Assembly (NCBI RefSeq): GCF_012911025.1
Contig: NZ_WUEI01000009.1
Coordinates: 22,391-86,390 of the forward strand
Source: Azoarcus sp. TTM-91
GTDB taxonomy: Bacteria > Pseudomonadota > Gammaproteobacteria > Burkholderiales > Rhodocyclaceae
DNA length: 64,000 nucleotides
Reading direction: 5' to 3'
The position numbers were made by a program, and so were the translations under genes. The notes under the pieces are model-generated. The model saw only the letters and a program-made list of their open reading frames with translations, ran no database searches and had not been told where the DNA came from. Below, in pieces: positions 1 to 8,614 of the stretch (position 1 is its first letter; every line of letters starts with the position of its first letter).

Positions 1-393
1 CATGACCTGGGCGAGCTCTACGCCCAGCTCGAAGGCAAGCTGGACACCGAGGAAGCCCGTCGCGGCCTGCGCGATGGCCTGACCAAGCTGGGGATGCGCA
101 CCGGCGGCCAGGCTCCCGGCAGCACCGGCATCACCTCCGGCGGCCTGGGCCGCAGCATGGTCCGCGAGGCCACCCAGGCGACGCCGGTACCGACGGTGCC
201 ATTGGCACCTGCCGATGTGGAGAAGGCCGGCCGGGCGCTGGCGCGCCACCTCGGGCCGATTGCGCCGGTGCTGGCGAAGAAGGCCGCCGCCACCGCGGCC
301 GGGCCGGCGGACTTGTACCGGGCGCTGGCCGAACACATCGATGATGCGGATGCACGCCGCCGCTTCCTCGCCGAGGTCGGCGGGCTGGGCTGA
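1..393 (+). CDS. C-terminal fragment of a regulator with GPIA-type tail (possibly Ser/Thr kinase)
   Basis: The frame is open from the first base, so only the last 130 residues are visible. They start as a charged helix-like stretch, pass through a Gly/Thr/Pro linker, and end in a compact tail containing HLGPIAPVLAKKAA followed by LYRALAEHI and RRRFL. This tail resembles the short C-terminal domain found on many proteobacterial Hanks-type kinases and related signalling proteins. That is family recall, and the catalytic part lies outside the window, so kinase identity is inference. It converges on the type VI FHA gene 160 bases away, a pairing common in type VI clusters regulated by threonine phosphorylation. 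Confidence 0.6.
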   Translation, partial: HDLGELYAQLEGKLDTEEARRGLRDGLTKLGMRTGGQAPGSTGITSGGLGRSMVREATQATPVPTVPLAPADVEKAGRALARHLGPIAPVLAKKAAATAAGPADLYRALAEHIDDADARRRFLAEVGGLG

Positions 394-552
394 GTGCTGG
401 GGAAGGCCGCGATTGCCGGCCTACCCGTTTTCCCCTGGTTTGTTTCCTCGCGCTGGCGGCTGCCGAGGTAGCGCCGCGGCACCGCTCGCCACGGCGCGGG
501 CCGTGTCTCGCGCCCTTGGGCTGGCCCCCGGCCGGATGAGGGGCGGCCCGCG

Positions 553-1599
553 TCAGCCCTTGATCCGCTTGGTCGTGTGGTGGCGGTAGGCGTCGAGGAA
601 GGCGTGGCCGAGCAGGTTGCGGAAATCCGCTGCCGCCTGCTGGCTGAGAGCGTCGAAGTGCTGCTCGTACAGATCCCACAGCTTGGCCTTGCGGTTGGCC
701 GGCAGCAGCGCGTCCAGCAGCTTGCGTTCGGCCAGGCGGTCTTCCAGCGCAGCCGGGGCGAAGCCGGCCAGCACATCGGCTAGCGCGGCGCCGAGGCCGG
801 CGGTGTTGGCGGCGAGGTGGCCCTGCAGGTCCTGCCGCACCTCGGCCAGCGCGCGGCGGGCGGCGCTGCCGCCGTCGTCGGCGGCGAGAAGGCGGCCCAG
901 CGCGCCTTCGGCGCCGCCACCCTCCTTCAGCGGATTCAGTGCCGCGTCGCCGGCCAGCGTGAGGTCGGCGCGCATCGCCTGCTTGTCGTCGCTGCGGTCG
1001 TCCAGCAGGGCGACGATCAGGCTCACGCTTTCGCGCAGCAGGCTGCCCAGCAGTTCCATCTTGGCTGGCGTCAGCTCGAAACCCGGCGGCAGTGCGGCGC
1101 TGCCCAGGCCGCGGCGGAAGGCGGCCAGCAGCGGGGCGTAGTCGTCCTGGATCGGGACGGGTTTGGGCGCCGGGCGCTTGCGTGGCGGCGCGGCGAACAG
1201 CCGGGTGTTCTCGCCCGCCTGCGGTGGTTCCAGCGTGGGCTTGGGGGCGTTCGGCTGGGTGAGGTTGCTGGTGCTGGCGCTGTCGGAGTAGGGAATCTCC
1301 ACCCGCAGGCGGTAGACGCCTATCAGCAGGGTGTCGCCGTCGCGCAGGGTGGCGCTGGCGCCCTTGCCCAGCGGCTGGCCGTTGAGGTGGGTGGGGTTGC
1401 TGCCGCAGTCGGTGAGGATGTGGCGGCAGCCGTCGTAATCGATCCGGGCCTGTACGCGGGAGATGTGGCGGTCCGGGTCGGGCAGGGCGAGCTGGTTGCT
1501 GGCGTCGCGGCCTATGGTGCCGCCGTCGCCGCCGAACTCGCCGATCAGCGCGGCTTGTGCCGGCTGCCCGCCCACCTGTATGACTCTGATGCGCAACAC
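553..1599 (-). CDS. tagH: Type VI secretion FHA-domain protein (TagH/ImpI-like)
   Basis: A 348-residue protein. The N-terminal FHA domain (about residues 15-95) shows the expected GGTIGRDASN, RHISRVQARI and SNPTHLNG elements that bind phosphothreonine. A low-complexity Pro/Lys linker follows. The C-terminal half (about 160-345) matches the type VI FHA C-terminal domain in character: LLAAFRRGL, LPPGFELTPAKMELLGSLLRE, NPLK, and LWDLYEQHFDAL near the end. The start chosen is GTG at 1599 because GGGAG lies 8 bases upstream; the open frame continues further but without a better signal. In type VI systems this protein is read by a threonine kinase/phosphatase switch that licenses assembly. No other core type VI gene is in the window. 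Confidence 0.85.
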   Translation of the reverse strand: MLRIRVIQVGGQPAQAALIGEFGGDGGTIGRDASNQLALPDPDRHISRVQARIDYDGCRHILTDCGSNPTHLNGQPLGKGASATLRDGDTLLIGVYRLRVEIPYSDSASTSNLTQPNAPKPTLEPPQAGENTRLFAAPPRKRPAPKPVPIQDDYAPLLAAFRRGLGSAALPPGFELTPAKMELLGSLLRESVSLIVALLDDRSDDKQAMRADLTLAGDAALNPLKEGGGAEGALGRLLAADDGGSAARRALAEVRQDLQGHLAANTAGLGAALADVLAGFAPAALEDRLAERKLLDALLPANRKAKLWDLYEQHFDALSQQAAADFRNLLGHAFLDAYRHHTTKRIKG

Positions 1600-1958
1600 G
1601 CCTGGATCTCCCTTCGTTCGGCTCCCGTGCTGTCGTCCCCCGCCGGCTCTGGCTCCTGCCGGGTGGAGGAGCATGCGTGTTCTTGTCGGTCCGGCAACAG
1701 AGTCCCTGCCAGCGTCTGCCTGGGCCTGTCGAAAGGCTTTGCGGGGAGCGGGCCTGAATGGCCGCAGCTCGAACGGAGGCGGGGTGTTCGGTTGCCGGTA
1801 GGTAATACTTTGGTGGTGGCCGGCCAGCGGGCGATTCCACCACAGCGGGGCGGCGGCCACAATGGGGCGGCGGGGCCGGCGCATGCGCCGCGATGCTGTT
1901 CGGCAGGAGGAGGCAGTGGCGGCGGCTTCTCCGTTCGTCGCCTTACCTCCGCATGGTC
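1600..1958. other. Intergenic region upstream of tagH; no gene seen
   Basis: These 359 bases lie between the start of tagH and the stop of the NERD helicase gene, both on the minus strand. Open frames crossing it are low-complexity translations of GC-rich DNA without homology that I can recognise. It probably carries the tagH promoter, but I could not pick out a convincing -10/-35 pair. Confidence 0.5.
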
Positions 1959-3596
1959 TCAGGCCGACAGCATCGCCGCGCTGCGCTCGGAGGCGACCAG
2001 GATGAGCTTCATCGTCGCCCGGGTGGCGCCGACGAAGAGCTTGCGCACCGCCAGCGCGTCCAGCGCGGGGAAATCCACCTCGGTGAAGATCACGCAAGGC
2101 GCGGCCTGGCCCTTGAAGCGGTAGACCGAGTCGATCAGCAGGTCGCCCTCGCTGTACTCGGCCTCGCCGAAGAGGTCGTAGCGGCCGCTGAAGGCGCGCA
2201 GGCGGTGGGGGCCGAGGTGGTCCAGCGGGGTGAAGCGGGAGTTTTCGCGGCCGCGGTAGGTGATGAGCGCGATCATCTCGCGGCGGAAGCCGAGGCCGAT
2301 GGCGCGGGTGATGGCGCGCTTGGTGGCGTCGAACAGGCCGTCCGCGTCCCGCCAGCTGAGGATCTCCGGGCCGGTGCCGTCCACCGGGCTGCCGGCGGCG
2401 ATGGGCTGGGGCAGCGGCAGGCTGCGGTTGAGCAGGGCGAGGACGTCGGCCGGGGTGCGGTAGTTGGTGTCGGCGCAGAGGCCGGTCCAGCCGGGCAGGG
2501 CCACCGGCTCGCGGCCGTACAGGTTCTGCATCGGGTCTTCCAGCCACCAGGCGCGGCCCTCCGGCGCCAGCATGGCGAGCAGTGCGTCGCGCCAGGCTTC
2601 GGTGAAGTCCTGGCCTTCATCCACGATGAGCTCGTCGAACCGCCAGGCGGGGTCGGGTGGCAGGGCGGCGAAGTCGGCTTCCAGGCGGCGGAAGGTGTCC
2701 GGCTGGCCGAAGCGCGGCGGCTTGCCGGCGGCGCGCAGGCGGCGGTCGCACAGCTGGTGGTAGGTGGCGATTTCGCCGCCGGCCGGGGCGATGCGGGCGA
2801 AGTGGTCCGCCAGCGGGCGGTTGTAGCAGACGTAGAGCGGGCGCCGGCCGGCGGCCAGGGCGTCGGTGTAGGCGGCCAGCGCGAGCTGGGTCTTGCCACT
2901 GCCGGCGGTGCCGGTGACGTGCAGGCGGAAGGGCGACATGCTGATGCGCCGCGCCCATTCGGCCAGCCCGCCGGACAGCCGGGTGGTGAGCGCATGGGCC
3001 TGGCCGGCCAGCGCCTGCACGTCCGGCACCAACTCCAGCAGGTCGGCGAGGAAGCGGTGCAGCGCGGTCTGGCGGGCGGCGTCGGCGCTGTAGCCATCCT
3101 CCGGCCGGGTCAGCCCCTGGACGATGGCGACCAGGGCGTCGCGCCGGCTGCTGTCCACGATGCGCGCCGGGTCCAGGCCGGCGGTGCCGGGCTGGCGCAC
3201 CTGATAGTCGGGGCAGTAGAGCAGGATTTCCAGCTGCGGCTCGGCGCCGTCCAGCAGCGGCTTCAGCCGCGCGCGCAGGGCCTCGGTGTTGCGCGCCAGT
3301 TCCAGGCTGATGTTGCGCGCCCGGCGGGAGTGCGGCCGCTGCAGGCCCTCGGTGGTCTCGTCGAGGAAGCCGGATTGCTGCTCGATCAGCAGCAGCTTGC
3401 CGTCCGGGCCGAGCACGACGAAGCCGATCTCGCCGAACACCGTGTGCTCGCGCTCCACCCGCGTCCAGTGCAGGCCGTGGTAGATGGCGTAGTCGTCCGG
3501 CAGGCCGTCGGCGAGGCGGGAGAGGGTGGCGAGTTCGCGCGCCAGCGCGCCGCTGGCGGGCAGCTGGCGCCAGCCTTCGGGATGGGTTCTGGCCAT
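1959..3596 (-). CDS. NERD nuclease-related domain / superfamily I helicase
   Basis: A 545-residue protein. The N-terminal part (about 40-160) has NERD-type features: a conserved E in HTVFGEIGFVVLGPDGKLLLIEQ and a following Arg-rich helix. The C-terminal part is a UvrD-like superfamily I helicase core with Walker A GTAGSGKTQ near residue 230, Walker B-like LIVDEGQDF, the motif ADTNYRTP, and a terminal VYRFKGQAAPCVIFTEVD plus FVGATRA (motifs V and VI). It is predicted to be an ATP-dependent DNA/RNA translocase with a nuclease-like module acting in the cytoplasm. It is transcribed divergently from recC, 159 bases apart, which suggests a repair or defence role. It is shorter than UvrD, as is usual for NERD-helicase fusions. 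Confidence 0.85.
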   Translation of the reverse strand: MARTHPEGWRQLPASGALARELATLSRLADGLPDDYAIYHGLHWTRVEREHTVFGEIGFVVLGPDGKLLLIEQQSGFLDETTEGLQRPHSRRARNISLELARNTEALRARLKPLLDGAEPQLEILLYCPDYQVRQPGTAGLDPARIVDSSRRDALVAIVQGLTRPEDGYSADAARQTALHRFLADLLELVPDVQALAGQAHALTTRLSGGLAEWARRISMSPFRLHVTGTAGSGKTQLALAAYTDALAAGRRPLYVCYNRPLADHFARIAPAGGEIATYHQLCDRRLRAAGKPPRFGQPDTFRRLEADFAALPPDPAWRFDELIVDEGQDFTEAWRDALLAMLAPEGRAWWLEDPMQNLYGREPVALPGWTGLCADTNYRTPADVLALLNRSLPLPQPIAAGSPVDGTGPEILSWRDADGLFDATKRAITRAIGLGFRREMIALITYRGRENSRFTPLDHLGPHRLRAFSGRYDLFGEAEYSEGDLLIDSVYRFKGQAAPCVIFTEVDFPALDALAVRKLFVGATRATMKLILVASERSAAMLSA

Positions 3597-3755
3597 GGTG
3601 TCGTCAGGTTGGCTGGGGGAGGCCGGCGCACCCGCGCGGCCAGGGCCGCAAGCCGCGGCCCCCCTTCATACCATCCGCCAGCCGGCTTGACCATATGGCG
3701 CCGGCCGCCGTGTTCGCGGTGACAGAATCCGCGCGCTCCGCCATCATTCGCCGCG

Positions 3756-6700
3756 ATGTTTTCCCTCGCCTTCTCCAACCGCTTCGAGATCCTGCTCGAC
3801 ACCCTGCTCGACCGCCTCGCCGCCGAGCAGCCTGGCCCCTTCGGCGAACGCCACGTCGTCGTGCCCAGCAGCGCGCTGCGCCGGCGCATCGAGCTGGCGG
3901 TGGCCGAGCGCGAGGGCGTCTGCGTCAATCTGCGTTTCGACTACCTCGCCCAGTGGTTGTGGCGGCAGGTGGGCCGGCTGGTGCCGGTGCCGGAGCGCTC
4001 GCCCTTCTCGCCCGCGCTGCTGGCCTGGCGGCTCTATGGCCTGCTGGAAGAGGGCGGGCAGGATTGGATAGGCGCACATCCGCGGCTGGCGAACTACCTC
4101 GCCGGCGCCGATCCGGCGATGCGCTACGAGCTGGCCGGCCGTATCGCCCGGGTGATGGACCACTACCTCACCTATCGCCCGGAATGGCTGGAAGACTGGG
4201 CCGCCGGGCGCTCCACCCGGCTGATGGGCGCCACCGAGGCGGAGCGTGCGGACGAAGCCTGGCAGGCGGAGCTGTGGCGGCGCATCCACGCCGGCCTGGG
4301 TGTGCGGCGGGAGCATCCCACCGCCGTCTTCCTGCGCCAGATCGCGGCTATGGATGCCGACGGACTCGCCGCTCTCGGCCTGCCGGAAACCGTGCATGTG
4401 TTCGGCCTGCCGACGCTGCCGCCGCTCTACCTGGAGGTGCTGCGCCAGCTGGCGCGCCAGGTCGAGGTGCGGCTGTACACGCTGAACCCCTGCGGCGAGT
4501 TCTGGTTCGAGATCGTGGACCCGCGCCGCCTGTCCTGGCTGGCCTCGCGCCAGTCCGACATGTTCCACGAGACCGGCAACCGCCTGCTCGCCGCCTGGGG
4601 GCGGCAGACCCAGGCCCACATCGGCCTGTTGTTCGAGGGCGAGAACGAGGTGGTGGAAGACGCCCTCTTCCTGCCGCACCCGGCCGAACACCTGCTGGCG
4701 CAACTGCAGAACGCCATCCTGGTGCTGGACGAGCTGCCGCCCGGCGGCGTCGCCCTGGCCGCCGGCGACCGCAGCATCGAAGTGCATGTCTGCCACTCCC
4801 GCACCCGCGAGCTGGAGGTGCTGCAGGATCGCCTGCTCGGCCTGTTCAAGTCGCCCAACCCGCCGCGGCCGGACGAGATCGTGGTGCTGATGCCCGATCT
4901 GGACGCCACCGCGCCGCTCATCGAAGCGGTGTTCGGCACCGCGCCGCCGGCCCGCCGCATTCCCTGGCGCATCACCGGCCTTGGCCACACCCAGGACAAC
5001 CCGGTGGCGCGGGTGCTGGACCTCGCCCTCACCCTGGCCGCCGGCCGCTTCCCCGCCAGCCGCCTGTTCGACCTGCTGCAGCAGCCAGCGGTGGCGCGCC
5101 GCTTCGAGCTGGAAGGCGCCGATCTGGAATCCATCCACGGCTGGCTGCGCGAAGCCGGCGTGCGCTGGGGGCTGGACGCCGCCCAGCGCGCAGGCCTGGG
5201 CCTGGGCGGCGACGCGGCGCACACCCTGGAGCACGGCCTGCACCGCCTCTTTCTCGCCTGGTCGGCGGGCGAGGCGGCGGACGCGGCGCCGCTGGCCGGC
5301 TACGTCGGCGCCGCCCATCCGGAAGGCGGCGCCGCGCTGGCGCTGGGCCGGCTGTGGCGCTACGCCCAGACCCTGGGCCATCTGCGCAGTCAGCTGCTGC
5401 AGCCGCAGGACGCGCCCGGCTGGCGCCGCCTGCTCAACGAGGCGCTGGACCGGCTGGTGGGCGACGCGCCCGACTGGGCCGAAGAGCTGCGCGAGGTGCG
5501 CGCCGCCATCGCCGCGCTCACCGAGGACATGGCCGCCGGCGAACTGCGCCAGGCCATCCCGCTGGCGGTGCTGCACCCGGCGCTGACGGCGGCGCTGGAC
5601 GACCCCGCCCGCGGCGGCGTGCCCGGTGGCACCGTCACCTTCTCGGCGCTCTCCAGCCTGCGCAACCTGCCCTACCGGGTGGTCTGCGTCATCGGCCTGG
5701 ACCGCAGCGCCTTCCCCGGCAGCGACCGCCCCGCCGAGTTCGACTTGATGGCGGCCCGGCCTCAAAAGGGCGACCGCCAGCGCCGCGACGACGACCGCAA
5801 CCTTTTCCTCGACCTGGTGCTGGCGGCGCGCGACGTGCTGCACCTCTCCTACACCGGCCGCAGCGTGCGCGACGGTAGCGAGCTGCCGCCCTCGGTGCTG
5901 GTGGACGAGCTGCTGGACACCCTGGCCGAAGCCTGCGCCGACGATCCGCTGCAGCCGGATGCGCTGGCGGCGGCGCGCGCGCGCCTCACCGTAGTCCACC
6001 CGCTGCAGCCCTTCTCCGCCGACTACTTCCTGCCCGGCGCCGGCCAGGATCGCCGCCTCGCCAGCTACCAGGCCGAATACGCCGCCGCGCTCGCCGCCCG
6101 CCTGCGCGCGCCGCTGCAGGCGGCGGCCGGTGCTGACCCGGGCCTTGCGGATGAGGCGGGCGAGGACGACGTTTTCGCCGACGCCGCCGGCGCGCCCTTC
6201 TTCCCCCAGCCGCTGTCGCCGGCCGGCGAGGACTGGCGAGAGGTCGGGCTGGACCAGCTCATCCGCTTCTTCCGCCAGCCCTGCCGCTACTTGCTGCGCG
6301 AACGCCTCGGCCTGGAACTGCCGGAAGGCGACGAAGAACTGGCCGACGTGGAAGCCTTCCTGCCCGACTGGCCGGCGCGCCAGGCCCTGGCCGCGCGCCT
6401 GCTGCCGGTGCTGCTGGGCGAGCAGGCCGCCGCCACCGATCCCCTGGCGCTGGCCCGCGCCGGAGGCGAATACCCGGCGGGCGCCGCCGGCGAGGCCGAG
6501 CTGGCGCGCGAGGTGGAACGTCTGCGCCGCTTCGCCGCCGAAGTGGCGGAGCAGCGCCAGGGCGCGCCGTTGCCGGCCCATGTGCCGCGGCTGGATTTCA
6601 CCCTGGGTGACGAAGACTGGCACCTCGCCGCCGCCTTCGGCGACCTGCGGCCGCAGGGCCAGGTACGCCACCGCTACGACGACACCCGGCCGGTGGATTA

Positions 6701-7112
6701 CCTCGCCGGCTGGCTCTCCCACCTCGCCCTGTGCGCCGCGCCGCCGGCCGGCGTTGAACCGCAAACCCGGCTGGTGTCGCGCGACGGCCGCTGCCGCTAC
6801 CGGCCGCTGCCGCCGGCGCAGGCGCGCCAGCACCTGGCCGAGCTGCTGGAACTGTATCGCCAGGGGCTGCAGCAGCCGTTGCCCTTCTATCCCAAGTCCG
6901 CCTGGGCGCTGGCCGCCCCCGGCGGCGGCTACGGCAAGGCGCTGGCGAAATGGACCGGCGGCAACCGCCCGGCCTACGGCGAGCGTGCCGACCCCGCCTA
7001 CCGGCTGGCGCTGCGCGGCGTGGCCGATCCATTGGGCGGGCCCTTCCAGCACATCGCCCAGACGGTGCTGCAGCCCCTGCTGGCGGCGCTGGACGACCCG
7101 CGCCTGGGCTGA
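3756..7112 (+). CDS. recC: Exodeoxyribonuclease V gamma subunit RecC
   Basis: An 1118-residue protein, close to the usual RecC length. The N-terminus (FSNRFEILLDTLLDRLA, then HVVVPSSALRRRIELAVAE and FDYLAQWLW) is typical of RecC. Further diagnostic stretches are HVCHSRTRELEVLQDRLL, NPPRPDEIVVLMPDL, FSALSSLRNLPYRVVCVIGLD and RNLFLDLVLAARDVLHLSYTG. RecC is an inactive helicase-like subunit that recognises Chi-type sequences and splits the DNA strands inside RecBCD during double-strand-break repair. The ATG at 3756 opens the conserved N-terminus. A glycosyltransferase gene separates it from recB, which is an unusual arrangement. Confidence 0.97.
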   Translation: MFSLAFSNRFEILLDTLLDRLAAEQPGPFGERHVVVPSSALRRRIELAVAEREGVCVNLRFDYLAQWLWRQVGRLVPVPERSPFSPALLAWRLYGLLEEGGQDWIGAHPRLANYLAGADPAMRYELAGRIARVMDHYLTYRPEWLEDWAAGRSTRLMGATEAERADEAWQAELWRRIHAGLGVRREHPTAVFLRQIAAMDADGLAALGLPETVHVFGLPTLPPLYLEVLRQLARQVEVRLYTLNPCGEFWFEIVDPRRLSWLASRQSDMFHETGNRLLAAWGRQTQAHIGLLFEGENEVVEDALFLPHPAEHLLAQLQNAILVLDELPPGGVALAAGDRSIEVHVCHSRTRELEVLQDRLLGLFKSPNPPRPDEIVVLMPDLDATAPLIEAVFGTAPPARRIPWRITGLGHTQDNPVARVLDLALTLAAGRFPASRLFDLLQQPAVARRFELEGADLESIHGWLREAGVRWGLDAAQRAGLGLGGDAAHTLEHGLHRLFLAWSAGEAADAAPLAGYVGAAHPEGGAALALGRLWRYAQTLGHLRSQLLQPQDAPGWRRLLNEALDRLVGDAPDWAEELREVRAAIAALTEDMAAGELRQAIPLAVLHPALTAALDDPARGGVPGGTVTFSALSSLRNLPYRVVCVIGLDRSAFPGSDRPAEFDLMAARPQKGDRQRRDDDRNLFLDLVLAARDVLHLSYTGRSVRDGSELPPSVLVDELLDTLAEACADDPLQPDALAAARARLTVVHPLQPFSADYFLPGAGQDRRLASYQAEYAAALAARLRAPLQAAAGADPGLADEAGEDDVFADAAGAPFFPQPLSPAGEDWREVGLDQLIRFFRQPCRYLLRERLGLELPEGDEELADVEAFLPDWPARQALAARLLPVLLGEQAAATDPLALARAGGEYPAGAAGEAELAREVERLRRFAAEVAEQRQGAPLPAHVPRLDFTLGDEDWHLAAAFGDLRPQGQVRHRYDDTRPVDYLAGWLSHLALCAAPPAGVEPQTRLVSRDGRCRYRPLPPAQARQHLAELLELYRQGLQQPLPFYPKSAWALAAPGGGYGKALAKWTGGNRPAYGERADPAYRLALRGVADPLGGPFQHIAQTVLQPLLAALDDPRLG

Positions 7113-7299
7113 GGCGGCTGCCTTGGCGGCGATCCGCCAGCGGCCGCGCTCCTGGCTTCAGCTTCGCGCAAGCCTGCCCGTTTGGGGCGGTCGGCAATGG
7201 CGGCGGCATGGCCGCCTCTCCATACTGAGGTCATTTCATCCGCCCGAACCCCGTCTGGCCGTGCCGGCCCGCGCCCGGGGCGCGAACCTGGAGTCCTCC

Positions 7300-8346
7300 A
7301 TGCGCTTCCTCCTGCTTTCGCCGTTTACCCGCGGTACGACTTCAAGCTGGATCGTCAAGGACGTGGTGGGTCACGAGGTCGACGTGGTGCCGGCCGGCTA
7401 CGCCCACGACCGCTCGCGGCCGGTGTCCGGCCGCCAGGAGTGGGCGGACTACTACCGCCATGTGCGGGCGGCCCTGCGCCGCGCCGGCGGCGGCCGCGCG
7501 CAGGGCCTGATCACCGTCTTTCCCCAGCTTGCCGCGCTGGCCGGGTTGCTGAAACGGCTGCTGCTGCGCTCCGACCTCATGGTGGTGGCCTGGAGCTTCA
7601 ACCTCGGCCGCACCTACGGCGGCCTCAAGGGCGCGGTGGCGCGCTTCGCGCTGGCCGGGGTGGACATGTTCGTCGTCCACTCGCGCGCCGAGATCCCGCT
7701 CTACAGCCGCTGGCTGGGGTTGCCGGAATCCCGCTTCCAGTTCGTGCCCTTGAGCGTGGCGCTGCCGGCGGAAGGCGAGGCGCCCGCCAGCGCGGACGAA
7801 GCGCCCGCCGGCCAGCAGCCCTTCATCCTCGCCCTCGGCACCGCCAACCGGGATTACGCCACCCTGGCGGCGGCGGTGGCCGGCACCGGCATTCCCACCC
7901 TGATCGTCGCCGGCGAGCACCGCACCCGCCACATCCAGGCGCCGCCAGAGGTGTGCTTCCGCAACGGGCTGGCACTGGACGAATGCCATCGCCTCGCCCG
8001 TGGCGCCCGTCTCAATCTCGTGCCGCTGCAGGATGCCGGCAACCCCTCCGGCCAGGTCACGCTGATCGAGGCCATGATGCGCGGCTGCGCGATCATCGCC
8101 ACCCGCTGCGCCGGCACCGAGGACTATGTGGAGGATGGCGCCGACGCCCTGCTGGTGCCGGCGGGCGACGTCGCTGCCCTGCGCGTCGCCATCCTGTCGC
8201 TGTGGAACGACGACGCCCGCCGCGCCGAACTCGGCCGCCGCGCCCGCGAGCGGGCGCTCACCCACTACACCTTCGCCGCCGGCGGCCAGGCGCTGCAGGC
8301 CATCCTCGACGACTGCGCGCCCGCGGCCGTGCTGCAGCAGGTCTGA
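7300..8346 (+). CDS. Glycosyltransferase, GT-B fold (GT4/GT1-like)
   Basis: A 348-residue protein. The C-terminal half has the GT4-type donor-binding signature: NLVPLQDAGNPSGQVTLIEA, then MMRGCAIIATRCAGTEDYVEDG and LLVPAGDVAALRVAI, the helix that contacts the nucleotide-sugar phosphates. The N-terminal half has an acceptor-domain alternation and the stretch VVAWSFNLGRTYGGLKG. No signal peptide or membrane segment is obvious, so it is probably cytoplasmic or peripheral at the inner membrane. The sugar and acceptor cannot be told from sequence. It starts at ATG 7300, where the alignable N-terminus MRFLLLSPF begins. It lies on the same strand between recC and recB, with no glycan genes nearby, so context gives no pathway. 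Confidence 0.85.
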   Translation: MRFLLLSPFTRGTTSSWIVKDVVGHEVDVVPAGYAHDRSRPVSGRQEWADYYRHVRAALRRAGGGRAQGLITVFPQLAALAGLLKRLLLRSDLMVVAWSFNLGRTYGGLKGAVARFALAGVDMFVVHSRAEIPLYSRWLGLPESRFQFVPLSVALPAEGEAPASADEAPAGQQPFILALGTANRDYATLAAAVAGTGIPTLIVAGEHRTRHIQAPPEVCFRNGLALDECHRLARGARLNLVPLQDAGNPSGQVTLIEAMMRGCAIIATRCAGTEDYVEDGADALLVPAGDVAALRVAILSLWNDDARRAELGRRARERALTHYTFAAGGQALQAILDDCAPAAVLQQV

Positions 8347-8614
8347 GCGCCCGCCGCAGCGCGGCCAGCGGGACGGCTTTCCGCTCCTCCCTGCACCGGG
8401 CTGCGGGAAACCGGCGGGCCCGCGTTGCCCGCCTGCTGACCCGGCAGGCGCATGAGGGAAGCCGGCGGCCGACCTCTCCGCTCGCCCCGCACAGGCCCGC
8501 CAAGGGACGCCGCCCGGGCGTCAAGCGCCACCGCCAGCGCCCGTTTCCGGCAAGCCGGGCGCCGGCGCCGCGCCGTCCATTGCCCGCCCCGCGCCCCGCC
8601 GCTACCATCCGCCG

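Noticed and set aside
1..1599. A complete type VI secretion cluster
   Set aside because: Only an FHA gene and a regulator fragment are present; no tss core gene is in the window.
3744..7052. Very long open frame on the minus strand across recC
   Set aside because: It is a mirror frame produced by high GC content; the plus strand encodes a clear RecC and the minus translation has only low-complexity sequence.
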